Shown: positions 16,959-30,232 of the stretch, piece by piece | How positions within the stretch are numbered: the first letter of the stretch is position 1 | Layout: every line of letters begins with the position of its first letter | NCBI RefSeq assembly: GCF_019464495.1 | Contig: NZ_CP080492.1 | Coordinates: 3,100,001-3,164,000 of the forward strand | DNA: 64,000 bases | Reading direction: 5' to 3' | DNA from: Leucobacter luti | Lineage (GTDB): Bacteria; Actinomycetota; Actinomycetes; Actinomycetales; Microbacteriaceae | The notes under the pieces: model-generated | The model's input: the letters and a program-made list of their open reading frames with translations, nothing else | Databases searched by the model: none | What the model was told of the DNA's origin: nothing | Translations under genes and position numbers: made by a program

Positions 16959-18350
16959 ATGCGCACTGCACGGCCACTTCTTCCCTGGATCGTGTGGGGG
17001 ACGGCCGCGGCGCTGTACGCGGTGGCGATTATCAACCGGTCGTCGTTATCGGCCCTCGGCCCTGCCGCACAGGAACACTTCGGCATCGATGCGACCACAC
17101 TCGCGACGTTCCCGATGATCCAGCTGATCGTCTACGCCGCGCTCCAGATCCCGGTTGGTGTGCTGATCGACCGTGTCGGTGCGACGTCGATGCTGCTGGG
17201 CGGCTCGATCCTCATGGTGCTCGGGCAAGTCGTGATGGCGACGGTGCACAATGTGGAGCTGGCAATTCTCGCGCGAGTGCTGGTCGGAGCAGGTGATGCC
17301 TGCACGTTCATCAGCGTGATGCGATTGCTCCCCGAATGGTTCGCACTCAAACAACTTCCCGTGGTGAGTCAGCTCACCGGGCTCATCGGTCAAGCTGGGC
17401 AGCTTGTGTCCGTCGCGCCGCTCGCACTCTTTGTGAGTCTCGCCGGATGGACGAGCGGGTTCCTCGGTCTTGCCGCGGTTGGCCTGCTCGTCACGATTCT
17501 GGGCGCGCTGGTGATCCGAGATCGGCCTGGCGTTGGCACGTTTGCCGAACGAATTCTGGGCAAGACTGGCAAGATCACACGCAACGCGCGCAGCCTGGGC
17601 GGGATCCACAACACCGGCACCGTAGAGATGGCGCCGCCGAGCACAGAGATGATCCCGGTGATGCGTCCGACGCGCGTGCGGGGGCTCGGCTTCTGGGATC
17701 AGGCGCGGCGGTTGCTCCGTATCCCCGGGGTGCGGCTCGCGTACTGGGTGCACTTTACGTCCCCGTTCGCTTCGAATGTTTTTCTGTTGCTGTGGGGCAC
17801 ACCGTTCCTTGTGGGTGGCATCGGCCTGTCGCCGGCGGCGGCTGGCGGGATGCTGAGCCTCACCGTGATCTCCTCGATGTTCGCCGGTCTCGTGCTCGGG
17901 CCGATCAGCTCTCGTTTCCTGGAACGTCGCGTGTGGGTCAACCTCGGGATTGTGATCGGGATCGTGACGGCCTGGGTTGCGGTGCTCGTGTGGCCTGGAA
18001 CGCCGCCCACGTGGCTGCTCATCGTGCTGCTCGTCGTGATGCCGCTGGGCGGGCCTGCCTCGATGATTTCGTTCGAGGTGCTGCGCTCGCACACCCCGCG
18101 CAGCTTCACCGGGTTCGCGACAGGACTTGTCAACACCGCCGGTTTCACGGCGTCGTTGCTCGTGATCCTGCTCATCGGTCTCGTACTCGATTGGCAGGGT
18201 GCCGGATCACCTGAGGACTACTCGCTCAGCGCGTTCCGCGTCGCCTTCGCCGTGCAGATCCCATTCTGGGTGCTCGGCATTGTCATGATCATCATTGAGC
18301 AGCGCCGCACAGGGCGTTGGATGCGCGAGAACGACCGCAAGCTGCGCTGA
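16959..18350 (+). CDS. MFS transporter
   Basis: A 463-aa major facilitator with about 12 membrane segments and a central cytoplasmic loop of about 50 residues (around 205-255). The motif-A-like stretch after TM2 is PVGVLIDRVGATSMLLGG, and RVLVGAGDACTFISVMRLLPEW matches the TM4-5 region of the nitrate/sugar-phosphate-type MFS. The substrate is unknown. ATG 16959 is preferred over 16950 because the upstream codon lies inside the -10 box. It is convergent with cysE, with a small palindrome (GATTCG/CGAATC, 18355-18368) between them. Confidence 0.8.
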   Translation: MRTARPLLPWIVWGTAAALYAVAIINRSSLSALGPAAQEHFGIDATTLATFPMIQLIVYAALQIPVGVLIDRVGATSMLLGGSILMVLGQVVMATVHNVELAILARVLVGAGDACTFISVMRLLPEWFALKQLPVVSQLTGLIGQAGQLVSVAPLALFVSLAGWTSGFLGLAAVGLLVTILGALVIRDRPGVGTFAERILGKTGKITRNARSLGGIHNTGTVEMAPPSTEMIPVMRPTRVRGLGFWDQARRLLRIPGVRLAYWVHFTSPFASNVFLLLWGTPFLVGGIGLSPAAAGGMLSLTVISSMFAGLVLGPISSRFLERRVWVNLGIVIGIVTAWVAVLVWPGTPPTWLLIVLLVVMPLGGPASMISFEVLRSHTPRSFTGFATGLVNTAGFTASLLVILLIGLVLDWQGAGSPEDYSLSAFRVAFAVQIPFWVLGIVMIIIEQRRTGRWMRENDRKLR

Positions 18351-18386
18351 GTGTGATTCGCCCGAATCGGCGAGCTCCAGCGCTCC

Positions 18387-18953
18387 TTAAATCATGTAGA
18401 AATCGGCCATGTCTGGCTGTTCCGCAGGTGCACCGCGGCGCGGGCGGCCCTGAGCCGGGATCCCGGTGAGCGTGGTCCAGGGTGGGGCGGAGTGCACGAC
18501 GACGGCGTTCGCACCGACGGCTGAGTCGTCGCCCAGCTCAATATTGCCGAGGAGTTTTGCTCCAGCTCCAACGATCACACGGTCCCCAAGCGTGGGGTGG
18601 CGCTTGCCGGCGCCGTGGCCGGTGCCACCCAGAGTGACTCCGTGGTAGATCAGCACGTCATCGCCGACCTGGGCGGTTTCGCCGATGACCACGCCCATAC
18701 CGTGATCGATGAACAGCCTGCGACCGATCGTTGCGCCCGGGTGGATCTCGATCCCGGTGAAAAAGCGGGTGAGCTGCGAGATCGCGCGCGGCAGGAACCG
18801 CATGCCGCGCCGCCACAGCGCGTGCGAGACGCGATGCCACCAGACGGCGTGGAGCCCCGAGTAGATGAAGAACACTTCGCCACGGCCCCGCGCTGCGGGA
18901 TCGTGCGCTCGCGCCGCGTCGACGTCCTCCCGCATTCGGGAAAAGAAACTCAC
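18387..18953 (-). CDS. cysE: Serine O-acetyltransferase
   Basis: Makes O-acetylserine from serine and acetyl-CoA for cysteine synthesis, 188 aa. It is the short EpsC-like form: an N-terminal helical part (RMREDVDAARAHDPAARG), then a left-handed beta-helix of hexapeptide repeats (IHPGATIGRRLFIDHG, GVVIGETAQVGDD, LGGTGHG). The catalytic His lies in the FIDHGMGVVIG segment. The start is GTG 18953. It lies 105 bp downstream of cysK on the same strand, forming a cysK-cysE pair; the two products normally form the cysteine synthase complex. The C-terminus ends in DFYMI, and a terminal Ile is what CysK recognises in other species. Confidence 0.92.
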   Translation of the reverse strand: MSFFSRMREDVDAARAHDPAARGRGEVFFIYSGLHAVWWHRVSHALWRRGMRFLPRAISQLTRFFTGIEIHPGATIGRRLFIDHGMGVVIGETAQVGDDVLIYHGVTLGGTGHGAGKRHPTLGDRVIVGAGAKLLGNIELGDDSAVGANAVVVHSAPPWTTLTGIPAQGRPRRGAPAEQPDMADFYMI

Positions 18954-19003
18954 TCTGCCTGGTCCATTCGCTCGGTGATGGTGGTGCTTACGCCAACGCC
19001 GGG

Positions 19004-19023
19004 CCGGGCAAAAATATGCCCGG
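19004..19023 (-). terminator. Stem-loop between cysK and cysE
   Basis: CCGGGCA (19004-19010) / TGCCCGG (19017-19023) with a 6-nt A/T loop, about 35 nt after the cysK stop on the minus strand. It could attenuate transcription into cysE. Confidence 0.45.
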
Positions 19024-19058
19024 ACCCGGCGGTCAGCAGTGTTTCGCGCGCGGAGCGT

Positions 19059-19994
19059 TTAGACCGCGAGATCCTCATAAAGCACCGTGGAGAAGTAGCG
19101 CTCGCCGAAGTCGGGGATAATCACAACGATCTTCTTTCCCGCGTTCTCGGGGCGCTTTGCCACCTGGGTGGCTGCCCACACTGCGGCTCCGCCCGAGATG
19201 CCTGCGAGGATGCCCTCGTCGGTTCCGAGTGCGCGCGCGGTGGTGATGGAATCAGCAAGTGCAACGTCGATGACTTCGTCGTACACCTCGCGGTTCAGGA
19301 TCGGGGGCACGAAGTTGGCGCCGAGGCCCTGGATCTTGTGCGGGCCTGCGGTGCCCTCGGTGAGCAGGGGCGAGTCGATGGGCTCGACCGCGATGACCTT
19401 GACTCCGGGGTTCTGCTCTTTGAGGTATCCGCCTGCGCCGGTGATCGTGCCGCCGGTGCCGATGCCGGCGACGAAGATGTCGACTGCGCCATCGGTGTCT
19501 GCCCAGATCTCCGGCCCGGTGGTGGCACGGTGGATCGCGGGGTTCGCGGGGTTTGCGAACTGCTGGGCGAGGACTGCGCCCTCGGTGCTGGCTGCGATCT
19601 CCTCAGCCTTGGCGACGGCACCCTTCATGCCGAGCGGGCCTTCGGTGAGGACGATCTCCGCACCGTACGCGGCGAGCAGCTTGCGTCGCTCAACGCTCAT
19701 GGTCTCTGGCATGGTCAGAATCACGCGATACCCGCGGGCCGCGCCTACGAACGCCAGCGCGATGCCAGTGTTGCCGCTTGTGCCCTCAACAATGGTGCCG
19801 CCCGGCTGCAGTTCGCCTGACTGCTCAGCCGCGTCGATGATCGCGATGCCGATCCGGTCCTTGACGGAACCGGCGGGGTTGTAGAACTCGAGCTTCGCGA
19901 GCACCTCAGCGCCAGCGTTCTCGGTCACGCGGTTCAGGCGGACGAGGGGCGTGTTGCCGAAGGCCTGGGTGATGTTGTCGTAGGTCCGTGCCAT
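19059..19994 (-). CDS. cysK: Cysteine synthase A (O-acetylserine sulfhydrylase)
   Basis: PLP enzyme combining O-acetylserine and sulfide to cysteine, 311 aa. The PLP lysine is in [23 protein letters not shown] is the substrate/phosphate-binding loop, [14 protein letters not shown] binds the PLP phosphate, and GISGGAAVW is the C-terminal loop. A strong AGGAGG lies about 10 nt before the ATG. It is divergent from prmC and precedes cysE. The pair interrupts the usual prfA-prmC linkage. Confidence 0.95.
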   Translation of the reverse strand: MARTYDNITQAFGNTPLVRLNRVTENAGAEVLAKLEFYNPAGSVKDRIGIAIIDAAEQSGELQPGGTIVEGTSGNTGIALAFVGAARGYRVILTMPETMSVERRKLLAAYGAEIVLTEGPLGMKGAVAKAEEIAASTEGAVLAQQFANPANPAIHRATTGPEIWADTDGAVDIFVAGIGTGGTITGAGGYLKEQNPGVKVIAVEPIDSPLLTEGTAGPHKIQGLGANFVPPILNREVYDEVIDVALADSITTARALGTDEGILAGISGGAAVWAATQVAKRPENAGKKIVVIIPDFGERYFSTVLYEDLAV

Positions 19995-20139
19995 GGGTGT
20001 AGATCCTCCTGGGTATCGGTGCAGCCGTCAAAAACTATAGCTGTACCTTATCGGAGATGTTTGTGTGTGTTATGAGCTGTTGCGCTGTGTGACGGCCACC
20101 ACGCGCGGTCGCGCGCGAGAAACGTGGGAGAGTGGGGGA

Positions 20140-21027
20140 GTGCAGGAGCAAGAACACGTTGAGATGGGCGCGGCAATCGCGCAGTTGGAAGCTATTCTCG
20201 CTGCGGGCGGCATCGAGGAGGCAGGTGTAGACGTCGAGCTGATCCTGGCTCATGTGCTGGGGGTGTCGCGTGGACGCGTGCAAGCGCTCGCGGTGATGCA
20301 CGAGTCGGTGGCACCGGATCGCTTCGCAGCGGCAACTGAACTCGCAGAGGAGCGCGCTAGGCGCGTCCCACTGCAGCACCTCACCGGTCGGGCGCCGTTC
20401 CGGGCGATTGAACTGTCGGTGGGTCCCGGGGTCTTCGTGCCACGGCCGGAGACCGAGACCGTCGCGCAGTTCGCGATCGATGCGTTGCAGCAGTGCCCGA
20501 GCCCCGAGCCGATCGCCGTTGATCTATGCACCGGCAGCGGCGCGATCGCGCTGTCCCTGGCGCACGAGGTGCCGACAGCGCGCGTGGTGGCGCTCGAGAA
20601 GAGCCGTGAAGCGTATGCCTGGGCTGAGCGCAACGTGCGCGAGTGGGGGGATGGTCGGGTCGAGCTGATTCTCGGTGACGTGGCCAAGCTCTCGACGATT
20701 CCGGCGTTCCTCGGGGTCGCTGGACACGTCGACGTGCTGATCTCAAACCCACCGTATGTGCCTGCGGACATGGTGCCGCGCGATCCGGAAGTCCGTGATC
20801 ATGACCCCGCGCTTGCGCTCTACGGTGGCGCTGACGGCCTCGACGTCGTGCGGATCATCAGCCGCCAGGCGCGGAATCTCGTCAAGCCGGGCGGACTCCT
20901 GGTGCTCGAACACGCAGAGCTTCAGGGAGATGCCATTCGGAATCTGCTTGCCGCCGACGGTTGGCGCGCTGCAGCCACACACCCCGACCTGACGGGGCGG
21001 GATCGGGCGACGACAGCGCTGCGCTAA
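20140..21027 (+). CDS. prmC: Release-factor glutamine methyltransferase
   Basis: SAM-dependent methyltransferase that modifies the GGQ glutamine of release factors, 295 aa. The SAM-binding motif is DLCTGSGAIALSLA, and the substrate-glutamine motif ISNPPYVPADM contains the NPPY signature. An N-terminal helical domain (about residues 1-95) includes RVPLQHLTGRAPF. GTG 20140 follows a GGGGGAG stretch; ATG 20164 is an alternative start. sua5, wecA and the ATP synthase genes follow, as in other actinobacteria. Confidence 0.93.
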   Translation: MQEQEHVEMGAAIAQLEAILAAGGIEEAGVDVELILAHVLGVSRGRVQALAVMHESVAPDRFAAATELAEERARRVPLQHLTGRAPFRAIELSVGPGVFVPRPETETVAQFAIDALQQCPSPEPIAVDLCTGSGAIALSLAHEVPTARVVALEKSREAYAWAERNVREWGDGRVELILGDVAKLSTIPAFLGVAGHVDVLISNPPYVPADMVPRDPEVRDHDPALALYGGADGLDVVRIISRQARNLVKPGGLLVLEHAELQGDAIRNLLAADGWRAAATHPDLTGRDRATTALR

Positions 21028-21082
21028 GCGATCACGGGCATCATTCATGCGGCGGCAACGCATGTGCCCAGGGTGGCAGGAG

Positions 21083-21088
21083 TAGAAT
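21083..21088 (+). promoter_or_regulatory. -10 box of sua5 (leaderless)
   Basis: TAGAAT ends 8 nt before ATG 21097. No ribosome-binding site precedes the ATG. Confidence 0.5.
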
Positions 21089-21096
21089 CGATCGCT

Positions 21097-21762
21097 ATGG
21101 CCGAGGTCTTCGATTGTTCCGATAGCTCCCAGCTGCTCAGCGGCACCCGTACCGCGCGGCGCGCGATTGGGCAGGGGGCGCTTGTGGTGCTTCCCACTGA
21201 CACTGTGTACGGTGTCGGCGCCGACGCGTTCTCGCCCGAAGCGGTGCAGCGGCTCCTCGATGCGAAGGGCCGTGGCAGGCAGTCGCCCCCGCCCGTGCTG
21301 ATCCCGAACACCGGGACGCTTGCAGCACTCGCCGCCGAGGTGACGGAACCGCTCGAAGCGCTCGCTGCCGAATTCTGGCCAGGTGCGCTCACCATTATCA
21401 CTCGGGCAAATCCGTCGTTGAGTTGGGATCTTGGAGATACCGGCGGCACGGTTGCACTCCGGATCCCGAACCACCCGCTCGCGCTTGAACTGTTGCAGGA
21501 GACTGGCCCGCTCGCCGTATCCTCTGCGAACAAGACCGGTGAACCGGCTGCTCGCACCGCCGCTATCGCGCAGGAGATGCTGGGCGACAGCGTTGCCGTG
21601 TACCTCGAAGCGGGGGAGGCCGATGGCAGTGGCGTCTCCTCGACAATCATCGATGCGACGAAGCTCACCGCTGAGGGGGGCACGATCCGGATTCTTCGTG
21701 CTGGCGGCGTGAGCCGGGAAGCCATCGTCGCACTCCTCCCGCAGGTCACCGTCGAGGACTAG
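21097..21762 (+). CDS. L-threonylcarbamoyladenylate synthase (Sua5/YrdC)
   Basis: Forms threonylcarbamoyl-AMP from threonine, bicarbonate and ATP for the t6A37 tRNA modification; 221 aa. The YrdC fold is recognised by ALVVLPTDTVYGVGADAF, the KGRGRQSPPP loop, FWPGALTIITR, TVALRIPNHPLALELL and LAVSSANKTGEPA. It lacks the long C-terminal Sua5 domain and so is of the short TsaC type. The start is ATG 21097 with TAGAAT upstream. The wecA GTG begins 2 nt after the stop, giving close coupling. Confidence 0.9.
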   Translation: MAEVFDCSDSSQLLSGTRTARRAIGQGALVVLPTDTVYGVGADAFSPEAVQRLLDAKGRGRQSPPPVLIPNTGTLAALAAEVTEPLEALAAEFWPGALTIITRANPSLSWDLGDTGGTVALRIPNHPLALELLQETGPLAVSSANKTGEPAARTAAIAQEMLGDSVAVYLEAGEADGSGVSSTIIDATKLTAEGGTIRILRAGGVSREAIVALLPQVTVED

Positions 21763-21763
21763 C

Positions 21764-23011
21764 GTGTTTTCGTACCTCGTCGTCGTCGCGGTTGCGGCCC
21801 TTGTCACAGCTGTCGCGTCGTACGCGGTGCTGCGGCTGAGTCGTCGCTACCGCCTCGCCCCTGAGGTGCGCGAGCGGGATGTGCACAGCACGCCGACGCC
21901 CAGGCTGGGTGGCATTGCCATGTTCATCGGGGTGCTCGCTGCGTTTGCCGTTGCAGCGACACAGCGCGAGTTCGCAGAGCTCTACGCCGAAACCCCGCAG
22001 ATGTGGGCGCTCGTCGGTGCCTGCGCGATCATCGCTGCGGTGGGGATCTTGGACGATCTCCTCGATCTCGATTGGATGATCAAACTCGCAGCGCAGCTCA
22101 TCGCATCCGGCATCCTCGCGTGGAGCGGCCTGCAGATCGTATCGCTGCCAGTCGGAGAGACCCAGATCATTGGCTCGCCAGCAGTGAATTTCGTGCTCAC
22201 GGTATTCCTGATGACCCTCGTGATGAACGCTGTCAACTTCGTGGACGGTCTCGATGGGCTCGTTGCTGGGGTGGCGATTATCGCGAGTCTCGCGTTCTTC
22301 GTGTACACGATCATGCTGCAGGATCAGATAGGCCGCTTTGATTCAGTGACGATTGCGAGCTTGATCGCCGCCGTGATCGTCGGTATCTGTGTCGGATTCC
22401 TTCCCTTCAACTGGTACCGCGCCAAGATGTTCATGGGGGACACTGGGGCACTGCTCGTCGGCCTGTTGATGGCGACGTCCACGGTCTCGGTGACCGGACA
22501 GTTGCCTGCTTCAGCGCTCGATCAGAAGCTCGTGATCGCCAGCTATATCCCGATCGTGCTCCCCATCGCAGTGCTCGCGCTGCCGCTCGCCGACTTCACG
22601 CTCGCCGTTGTGCGACGGATGTTGGCGGGAAAGAGCCCATTTGAGGCGGACCGAATGCACCTGCATCATCGCCTCCTCGATATGGGGCATTCCCCGCTCC
22701 AGGCTGTCTCGATCTTCTACCTGGGGACGGCCGTGCTCTCGAGCGCGCTCCTTCTGGCGTACACGATGCAGAGTCTGGTGCTTCCCTGTGTCGTCCTCGT
22801 TGTTGGGCTGCTCGCCTGTGCAGTCATCCTCTTTTTCCCAGCCAAGCGAGTGCGCGCAGCGCTCGCGCAGCGCGGCTTGATACCGTTGACGTCGCGCCCG
22901 CACGCCTCAGCTGCCGACGCCGATCACCCCAGACCACCGGGCGGCCCCAGTTGGGTGCCGCCGATGAAAGGACCCCCGAGTGACCGCACCCGCCACGCCC
23001 GATTCGAATGA
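21764..23011 (+). CDS. wecA: WecA/MraY-family undecaprenyl-phosphate sugar-1-phosphate transferase
   Basis: Polytopic membrane enzyme (about 11 segments, 415 aa) transferring a sugar-1-phosphate, usually GlcNAc-1-P, from a UDP-sugar to decaprenyl/undecaprenyl phosphate to start wall-polymer assembly. Family motifs are STPTPRLGGIAMF, the aspartates in GILDDLLDLDW, NAVNFVDGLDGLVAG, and the cytosolic HLHHRLLDMGHS loop. The Pro/Arg-rich C-terminal tail is non-conserved. The GTG start is 1 nt after the sua5 stop. The end overlaps the AtpI-like gene by 32 nt. Confidence 0.9.
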   Translation: MFSYLVVVAVAALVTAVASYAVLRLSRRYRLAPEVRERDVHSTPTPRLGGIAMFIGVLAAFAVAATQREFAELYAETPQMWALVGACAIIAAVGILDDLLDLDWMIKLAAQLIASGILAWSGLQIVSLPVGETQIIGSPAVNFVLTVFLMTLVMNAVNFVDGLDGLVAGVAIIASLAFFVYTIMLQDQIGRFDSVTIASLIAAVIVGICVGFLPFNWYRAKMFMGDTGALLVGLLMATSTVSVTGQLPASALDQKLVIASYIPIVLPIAVLALPLADFTLAVVRRMLAGKSPFEADRMHLHHRLLDMGHSPLQAVSIFYLGTAVLSSALLLAYTMQSLVLPCVVLVVGLLACAVILFFPAKRVRAALAQRGLIPLTSRPHASAADADHPRPPGGPSWVPPMKGPPSDRTRHARFE

Positions 23012-23450
23012 CTTGGGCCCTCGGCCGATGCCGGCCTCGCAGCCGCTTCTTCTGCGCGCACTGCGCTGGGGAATTATTGCGACGGTGGCTCTGATCATTC
23101 TTTTCGCCGGAGTCGGGTGGCTCGTAGACGGCTCACGCGGGCTCGCCGGTGGGATTCTCGGCGCCGCGATTGGGGGCGTGCTGCTCGGGCTCACCGTTGG
23201 CTCGATCGCATTCGCCAACCGGTTCATCGACAGCCCGAACTACATCGTGGTGTTCTTCGTGATCGTGCTGGGGAGCTGGCTGGTGAAGTTCATCGGCTTC
23301 ATCGTCGCCGCGGTGCTGCTCCGGGATCAGCCGTGGCTCAACCCCACGGTGCTGTTCCTGGGGATTGTCAGCGGTGTCCTTGTTTCTATCGTGATCGACG
23401 TGGTTGTCGTCGCGAAATCCCGCATCCCGATCGTGCCGAACGTCGGATAA
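22980..23450 (+). CDS. AtpI-like membrane protein upstream of the atp operon
   Basis: A 156-aa protein with four predicted membrane helices (roughly residues 28-48, 54-76, 88-112 and 122-142) after a Pro-rich cytosolic N-terminus. Its position immediately before atpB matches the actinobacterial atpI slot. AtpI proteins assist c-ring assembly and cation supply. Sequence similarity is weak, so the function rests mainly on position and topology. The GTG start at 22980 lies inside wecA (32-nt overlap). Confidence 0.65.
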   Translation: MTAPATPDSNDLGPRPMPASQPLLLRALRWGIIATVALIILFAGVGWLVDGSRGLAGGILGAAIGGVLLGLTVGSIAFANRFIDSPNYIVVFFVIVLGSWLVKFIGFIVAAVLLRDQPWLNPTVLFLGIVSGVLVSIVIDVVVVAKSRIPIVPNVG

Positions 23451-23517
23451 CTTCCCCGAGGAATGAAACTCATCCGACGAACTGTGGTTTCAGTTTCGCT
23501 CCAGGTGAAATCATTGC

Positions 23518-23523
23518 TAGGAT
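23518..23523 (+). promoter_or_regulatory. Candidate -10 of the atp operon
   Basis: TAGGAT, with TTTCGC 17 bp upstream (23495-23500) as a weak -35. It lies in the 143-bp gap before atpB and would give a leader of roughly 65 nt or more. Confidence 0.35.
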
Positions 23524-23593
23524 TACTGTGTTCCCTGCTGGGTCGCACTATTGCTTGTGCGCGTAGGGCCGGGGGCACGACCATCGTTCGACG

Positions 23594-25319
<1,726 letters not shown>

Positions 25320-25320
<1 letters not shown>

Positions 25321-26096
25321 TGGGTAGCGCGTCACGCGAAGCTCTGGCCCAGGCCCGGGCCGCGATCACCGGGCGTCTCGCCCAGAGCGCTGGCGCCGAG
25401 CTGCTGCAGGCTGCGGCCCGCATCGCGGAGAGCCCAGCGCTCGCTGCGGCACTCGGCGACGCGTCGGCTCCGGCCGAGGCGAAGTCGCAGGTGGTCGAGC
25501 GGTTGTTCGGCGGGTTCTCCGCTGGCGCGCGCTCAGTGCTGTCTGCCGCTGTGGCCGGACGCTGGTCCAACGTCGCAGAGTTCGTCGACGGTGTCGAAGA
25601 ACTCGCTCTCCGCGCTGAGAGTGGAGCCAACCCCGAGCTCTCTGATGAGCTGCTCGCGGTTGCTGACCTCGTCGCACGGAACCACGAACTGCAGCTGAGT
25701 CTCGGCAGCAAGCTCGCGGACCCGGCTGGCAAAGTCGCACTCGTGACTCGTCTGCTCGAGGGGAAGATCTCGGCCTCCGCTGCCGGCATCGTCCGTCACC
25801 TGGTGTCGGCCCCACGCGGTCGCCGTCTCGACTCAGCGCTGCGTCACTCCGCACGTGTCGTCGCTGACCAGGGAGGCAACGAGCTCGCTACGGTGACCGT
25901 GGCTGCACCGATCACTGCTGAGCAGCAGACCCGCCTTGCGCGTGCGCTTGAGCAGTCGGCTGGTCGCCCGGTCAAGATCACGACCGTGATCGATCCCGCA
26001 CTCGTCGGTGGTATCCGGATCCAGCTCGCAGACGACATCATCGACGGCAGCATTCGTGCTCGCCTCGAAGATCTCCGCCTGAAGCTCGCGGCGTAG
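25320..26096 (+). CDS. atpH: ATP synthase F1 subunit delta
   Basis: Connects F1 to the b-subunit stalk; 258 aa, longer than the roughly 180 aa of E. coli, as is usual in actinobacteria. The conserved C-terminal motif region is [19 protein letters not shown], followed by [20 protein letters not shown]. Its ATG overlaps the atpF stop, so translation is coupled. Confidence 0.93.
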
Positions 26097-26149
26097 GCAC
26101 AACTTTTCATCCCGGGGGCGGCGCTTCCGGATCAGACAGAGGAAACGAA

Positions 26150-27775
26150 ATGGCAGAACTCTCCATCAGCCCGGACGAGATCCGGAATGCGCTGAAAGAC
26201 TTCGCAGCGTCGTATGAGCCCGCCCAGTCGGGTAAGACCGAGGTCGGCTCGGTTGTTGACGCTGCTGACGGCATCGCCCACGTCGAGGGTCTCCCCGGCG
26301 TCATGGCGAACGAGCTGATCCGCTTCGCGGACGGCACCCTGGGACTCGCCCAGAACCTTGAAGAGGACGAGATTGGTGTGGTCGTCCTTGGCGAGTTCAC
26401 CGAGATCGCAGAGGGCCAGCCGGTCACGCGCACCGGTGAGGTCCTCTCCGTTGCTGTGGGCGAGGGCTACCTCGGCCGCGTGGTCAACCCACTGGGTGAC
26501 CCGATCGATGGCCTCGGTGAGATCACGGGCGTCGAAGGTCGCCGCGCGCTGGAGCTGCAGGCTCCCGGCGTGATGCAGCGTAAGTCGGTGCACGAGCCGC
26601 TGCAGACCGGTATCAAGGCAATCGACGCGATGATCCCCGTTGGCCGCGGCCAGCGTCAGCTCATCATCGGCGACCGCCAGACCGGGAAGACCGCACTGGC
26701 GATCGACACGATCATCAACCAGAAGGCGAACTGGGAGTCGGGCGACACCACGAAGCAGGTTCGCTGCATCTATGTCGCAATCGGCCAGAAGGGCTCGACC
26801 ATCGCTTCGGTGAAGGGCGCGCTCGAAGAAGCTGGTGCAATGGAGTACACCACGATTGTGGCGTCGCCGGCATCGGATCCCGCAGGCTTCAAGTACCTCG
26901 CACCGTACACCGGCTCGGCTATCGGCCAGCACTGGATGTACGACGGCAAGCACGTCCTCATCATTTTTGATGATCTCTCGAAGCAGGCTGAGGCGTACCG
27001 CGCGGTCTCCCTCCTCCTGCGTCGTCCGCCGGGGCGCGAGGCATACCCGGGCGACGTCTTCTACTTGCACTCCCGTCTCCTGGAGCGGTGTGCAAAGCTG
27101 TCCGACGAGCTCGGCGCAGGTTCGATGACGGGTCTCCCGATCATCGAGACGAAGGCCAACGACGTCTCGGCGTACATTCCGACCAACGTGATCTCGATCA
27201 CCGACGGCCAGATCTTCCTCCAGTCGGATCTCTTCAACGCAAACCAGCGACCCGCAGTCGACGTGGGCATCTCGGTGTCCCGCGTGGGCGGCGATGCGCA
27301 GGTGAAGTCGATCAAGAAGGTCTCGGGCACGCTCAAGCTTGAGCTCGCGCAGTACCGGGCTCTCGAGGCATTCGCGATGTTTGCTTCGGATCTTGACGCG
27401 GCCAGCCGTCAGCAGCTCGCTCGTGGCGCTCGCCTCACCGAGCTCCTGAAGCAGCCGCAGTACACGCCGTTCCCGGTTGAGGATCAGACGGTGTCGATCT
27501 GGGCTGGCACCAAGGGCTACCTGGATGACGTGCCCGTTGAGGACATCCTCCGCTTCGAGCGTGAGTTCCTTGACTACCTCGGCCGCAACTCCGAGGCGCT
27601 CAACACGCTCCGCGCGACGAACGTACTCGACGACGACACCGTCGCCGAGATCACCGCGCAGATCGAGAAGTTCAAGAGCGAGTTCCGCACCGCTTCGGGC
27701 CACAGCCTGAACGAGCAGTTCGCGGAGCTCGACGAGGCCGAGATCAAGCAGGAGCAGCTGGTCGTAAAGAAGTAG
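26150..27775 (+). CDS. atpA: ATP synthase F1 subunit alpha
   Basis: Non-catalytic nucleotide-binding subunit, 541 aa. Walker A is GDRQTGKTA and Walker B is [11 protein letters not shown]. The arginine finger that completes the beta active site lies in the ISVSRVGG region. [19 protein letters not shown] is invariant in the family. ATG 26150 follows AGAGGAAACG. A C-terminal extension ([19 protein letters not shown]) is typical of actinobacteria. Confidence 0.97.
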   Translation: MAELSISPDEIRNALKDFAASYEPAQSGKTEVGSVVDAADGIAHVEGLPGVMANELIRFADGTLGLAQNLEEDEIGVVVLGEFTEIAEGQPVTRTGEVLSVAVGEGYLGRVVNPLGDPIDGLGEITGVEGRRALELQAPGVMQRKSVHEPLQTGIKAIDAMIPVGRGQRQLIIGDRQTGKTALAIDTIINQKANWESGDTTKQVRCIYVAIGQKGSTIASVKGALEEAGAMEYTTIVASPASDPAGFKYLAPYTGSAIGQHWMYDGKHVLIIFDDLSKQAEAYRAVSLLLRRPPGREAYPGDVFYLHSRLLERCAKLSDELGAGSMTGLPIIETKANDVSAYIPTNVISITDGQIFLQSDLFNANQRPAVDVGISVSRVGGDAQVKSIKKVSGTLKLELAQYRALEAFAMFASDLDAASRQQLARGARLTELLKQPQYTPFPVEDQTVSIWAGTKGYLDDVPVEDILRFEREFLDYLGRNSEALNTLRATNVLDDDTVAEITAQIEKFKSEFRTASGHSLNEQFAELDEAEIKQEQLVVKK

Positions 27776-27784
27776 TGCAGAATC

Positions 27785-27810
27785 CCGGTGGGGGTCAACG
27801 CCCCCACCGG
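27785..27810 (+). other. Intercistronic hairpin atpA-atpG
   Basis: Perfect 10-bp stem CCGGTGGGGG (27785-27794) / CCCCCACCGG (27801-27810) with a 6-nt loop, 10 nt after atpA and 40 nt before atpG. There is no T tract, so it is more likely a stability or processing element than a terminator. Confidence 0.6.
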
Positions 27811-27850
27811 TTCCGCACGACCAGCCAGCACCAACCAACACAGGAGAGAC

Positions 27851-28741
27851 ATGGGAGCGCAACTTCGGGTCTACCGGCAGAAAATTCGTTCTGCCCAGAC
27901 GACCAAGAAGATCACCCGTGCGATGGAGCTGATCGCGGCCTCTCGCATTCAGAAGGCGAAGGCACGCGTCGAAGCTTCGACGCCCTACGCCACAGCGATC
28001 ACGCGTGCGGTCTCGGCCGTCGCTACGCACTCGAACACCGATCACCCGTTGTTGACCGAGGCCGATACGGTTTCGCGTGCAGCGGTTGTGATCTTCACCT
28101 CCGATCGCGGCCTTGCTGGCGCGTTCAACTCGCAGGTGCTGCGCGAGGCCGAGGAGCTCAGCGAGCTGCTCCGTGCCGAGGGCAAGGACGTGGTCTACTA
28201 CCTGTTTGGCCGTAAGGCGCAGGGGTACTTCGCGTTCCGTCAGCGTGCTTCGGAGCGTGTGTGGCTCGGTGACACCGAGAACCCGAGCTTCGAGACGGCC
28301 AAAGAGGTCGCAGAGGCTGTGCTTGAGATCTTCGCTCGCCCCGCTGAAGAGGGTGGTGCACAGGAGATTCACCTCGTGTACAACCGCCTCGTCAGCATGG
28401 TGAGCCAGGTTCCCGAGGTGCACCGCCTGCTCCCGCTGCAGGTTGTCGAGGGCGTCGCGGATCCGAACGAGGGCCCGTCCGCACTGTACGAGTTCGAGCC
28501 GGACGCAGACACGGTCCTGGATCAGCTGCTGCCCGCCTACATCGAGTCGCGCATTTTCAATGCGATGCTCGCATCGGCTGCGGCCAAGCACGCGGCAACG
28601 CAGAAGGCAATGAAGTCGGCAAGCGACAACGCTGACACGCTGATCCGCGACTACACCCGCCTTGCGAACAACGCTCGCCAGGCCGAGATTACCCAGCAGA
28701 TTTCCGAGATCGTCGGCGGCGCGGACGCGCTGTCAAGCTAA
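27851..28741 (+). CDS. atpG: ATP synthase F1 subunit gamma
   Basis: Central rotor shaft, 296 aa. The N-terminal coiled-coil helix [20 protein letters not shown] and the C-terminal helix [20 protein letters not shown] are the conserved ends; [14 protein letters not shown] is the mid motif. ATG 27851 follows CAGGAGAG. The frame extends upstream, but the homologous start is here. Confidence 0.96.
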   Translation: MGAQLRVYRQKIRSAQTTKKITRAMELIAASRIQKAKARVEASTPYATAITRAVSAVATHSNTDHPLLTEADTVSRAAVVIFTSDRGLAGAFNSQVLREAEELSELLRAEGKDVVYYLFGRKAQGYFAFRQRASERVWLGDTENPSFETAKEVAEAVLEIFARPAEEGGAQEIHLVYNRLVSMVSQVPEVHRLLPLQVVEGVADPNEGPSALYEFEPDADTVLDQLLPAYIESRIFNAMLASAAAKHAATQKAMKSASDNADTLIRDYTRLANNARQAEITQQISEIVGGADALSS

Positions 28742-30229
<1,488 letters not shown>

Positions 30230-30232
30230 TCC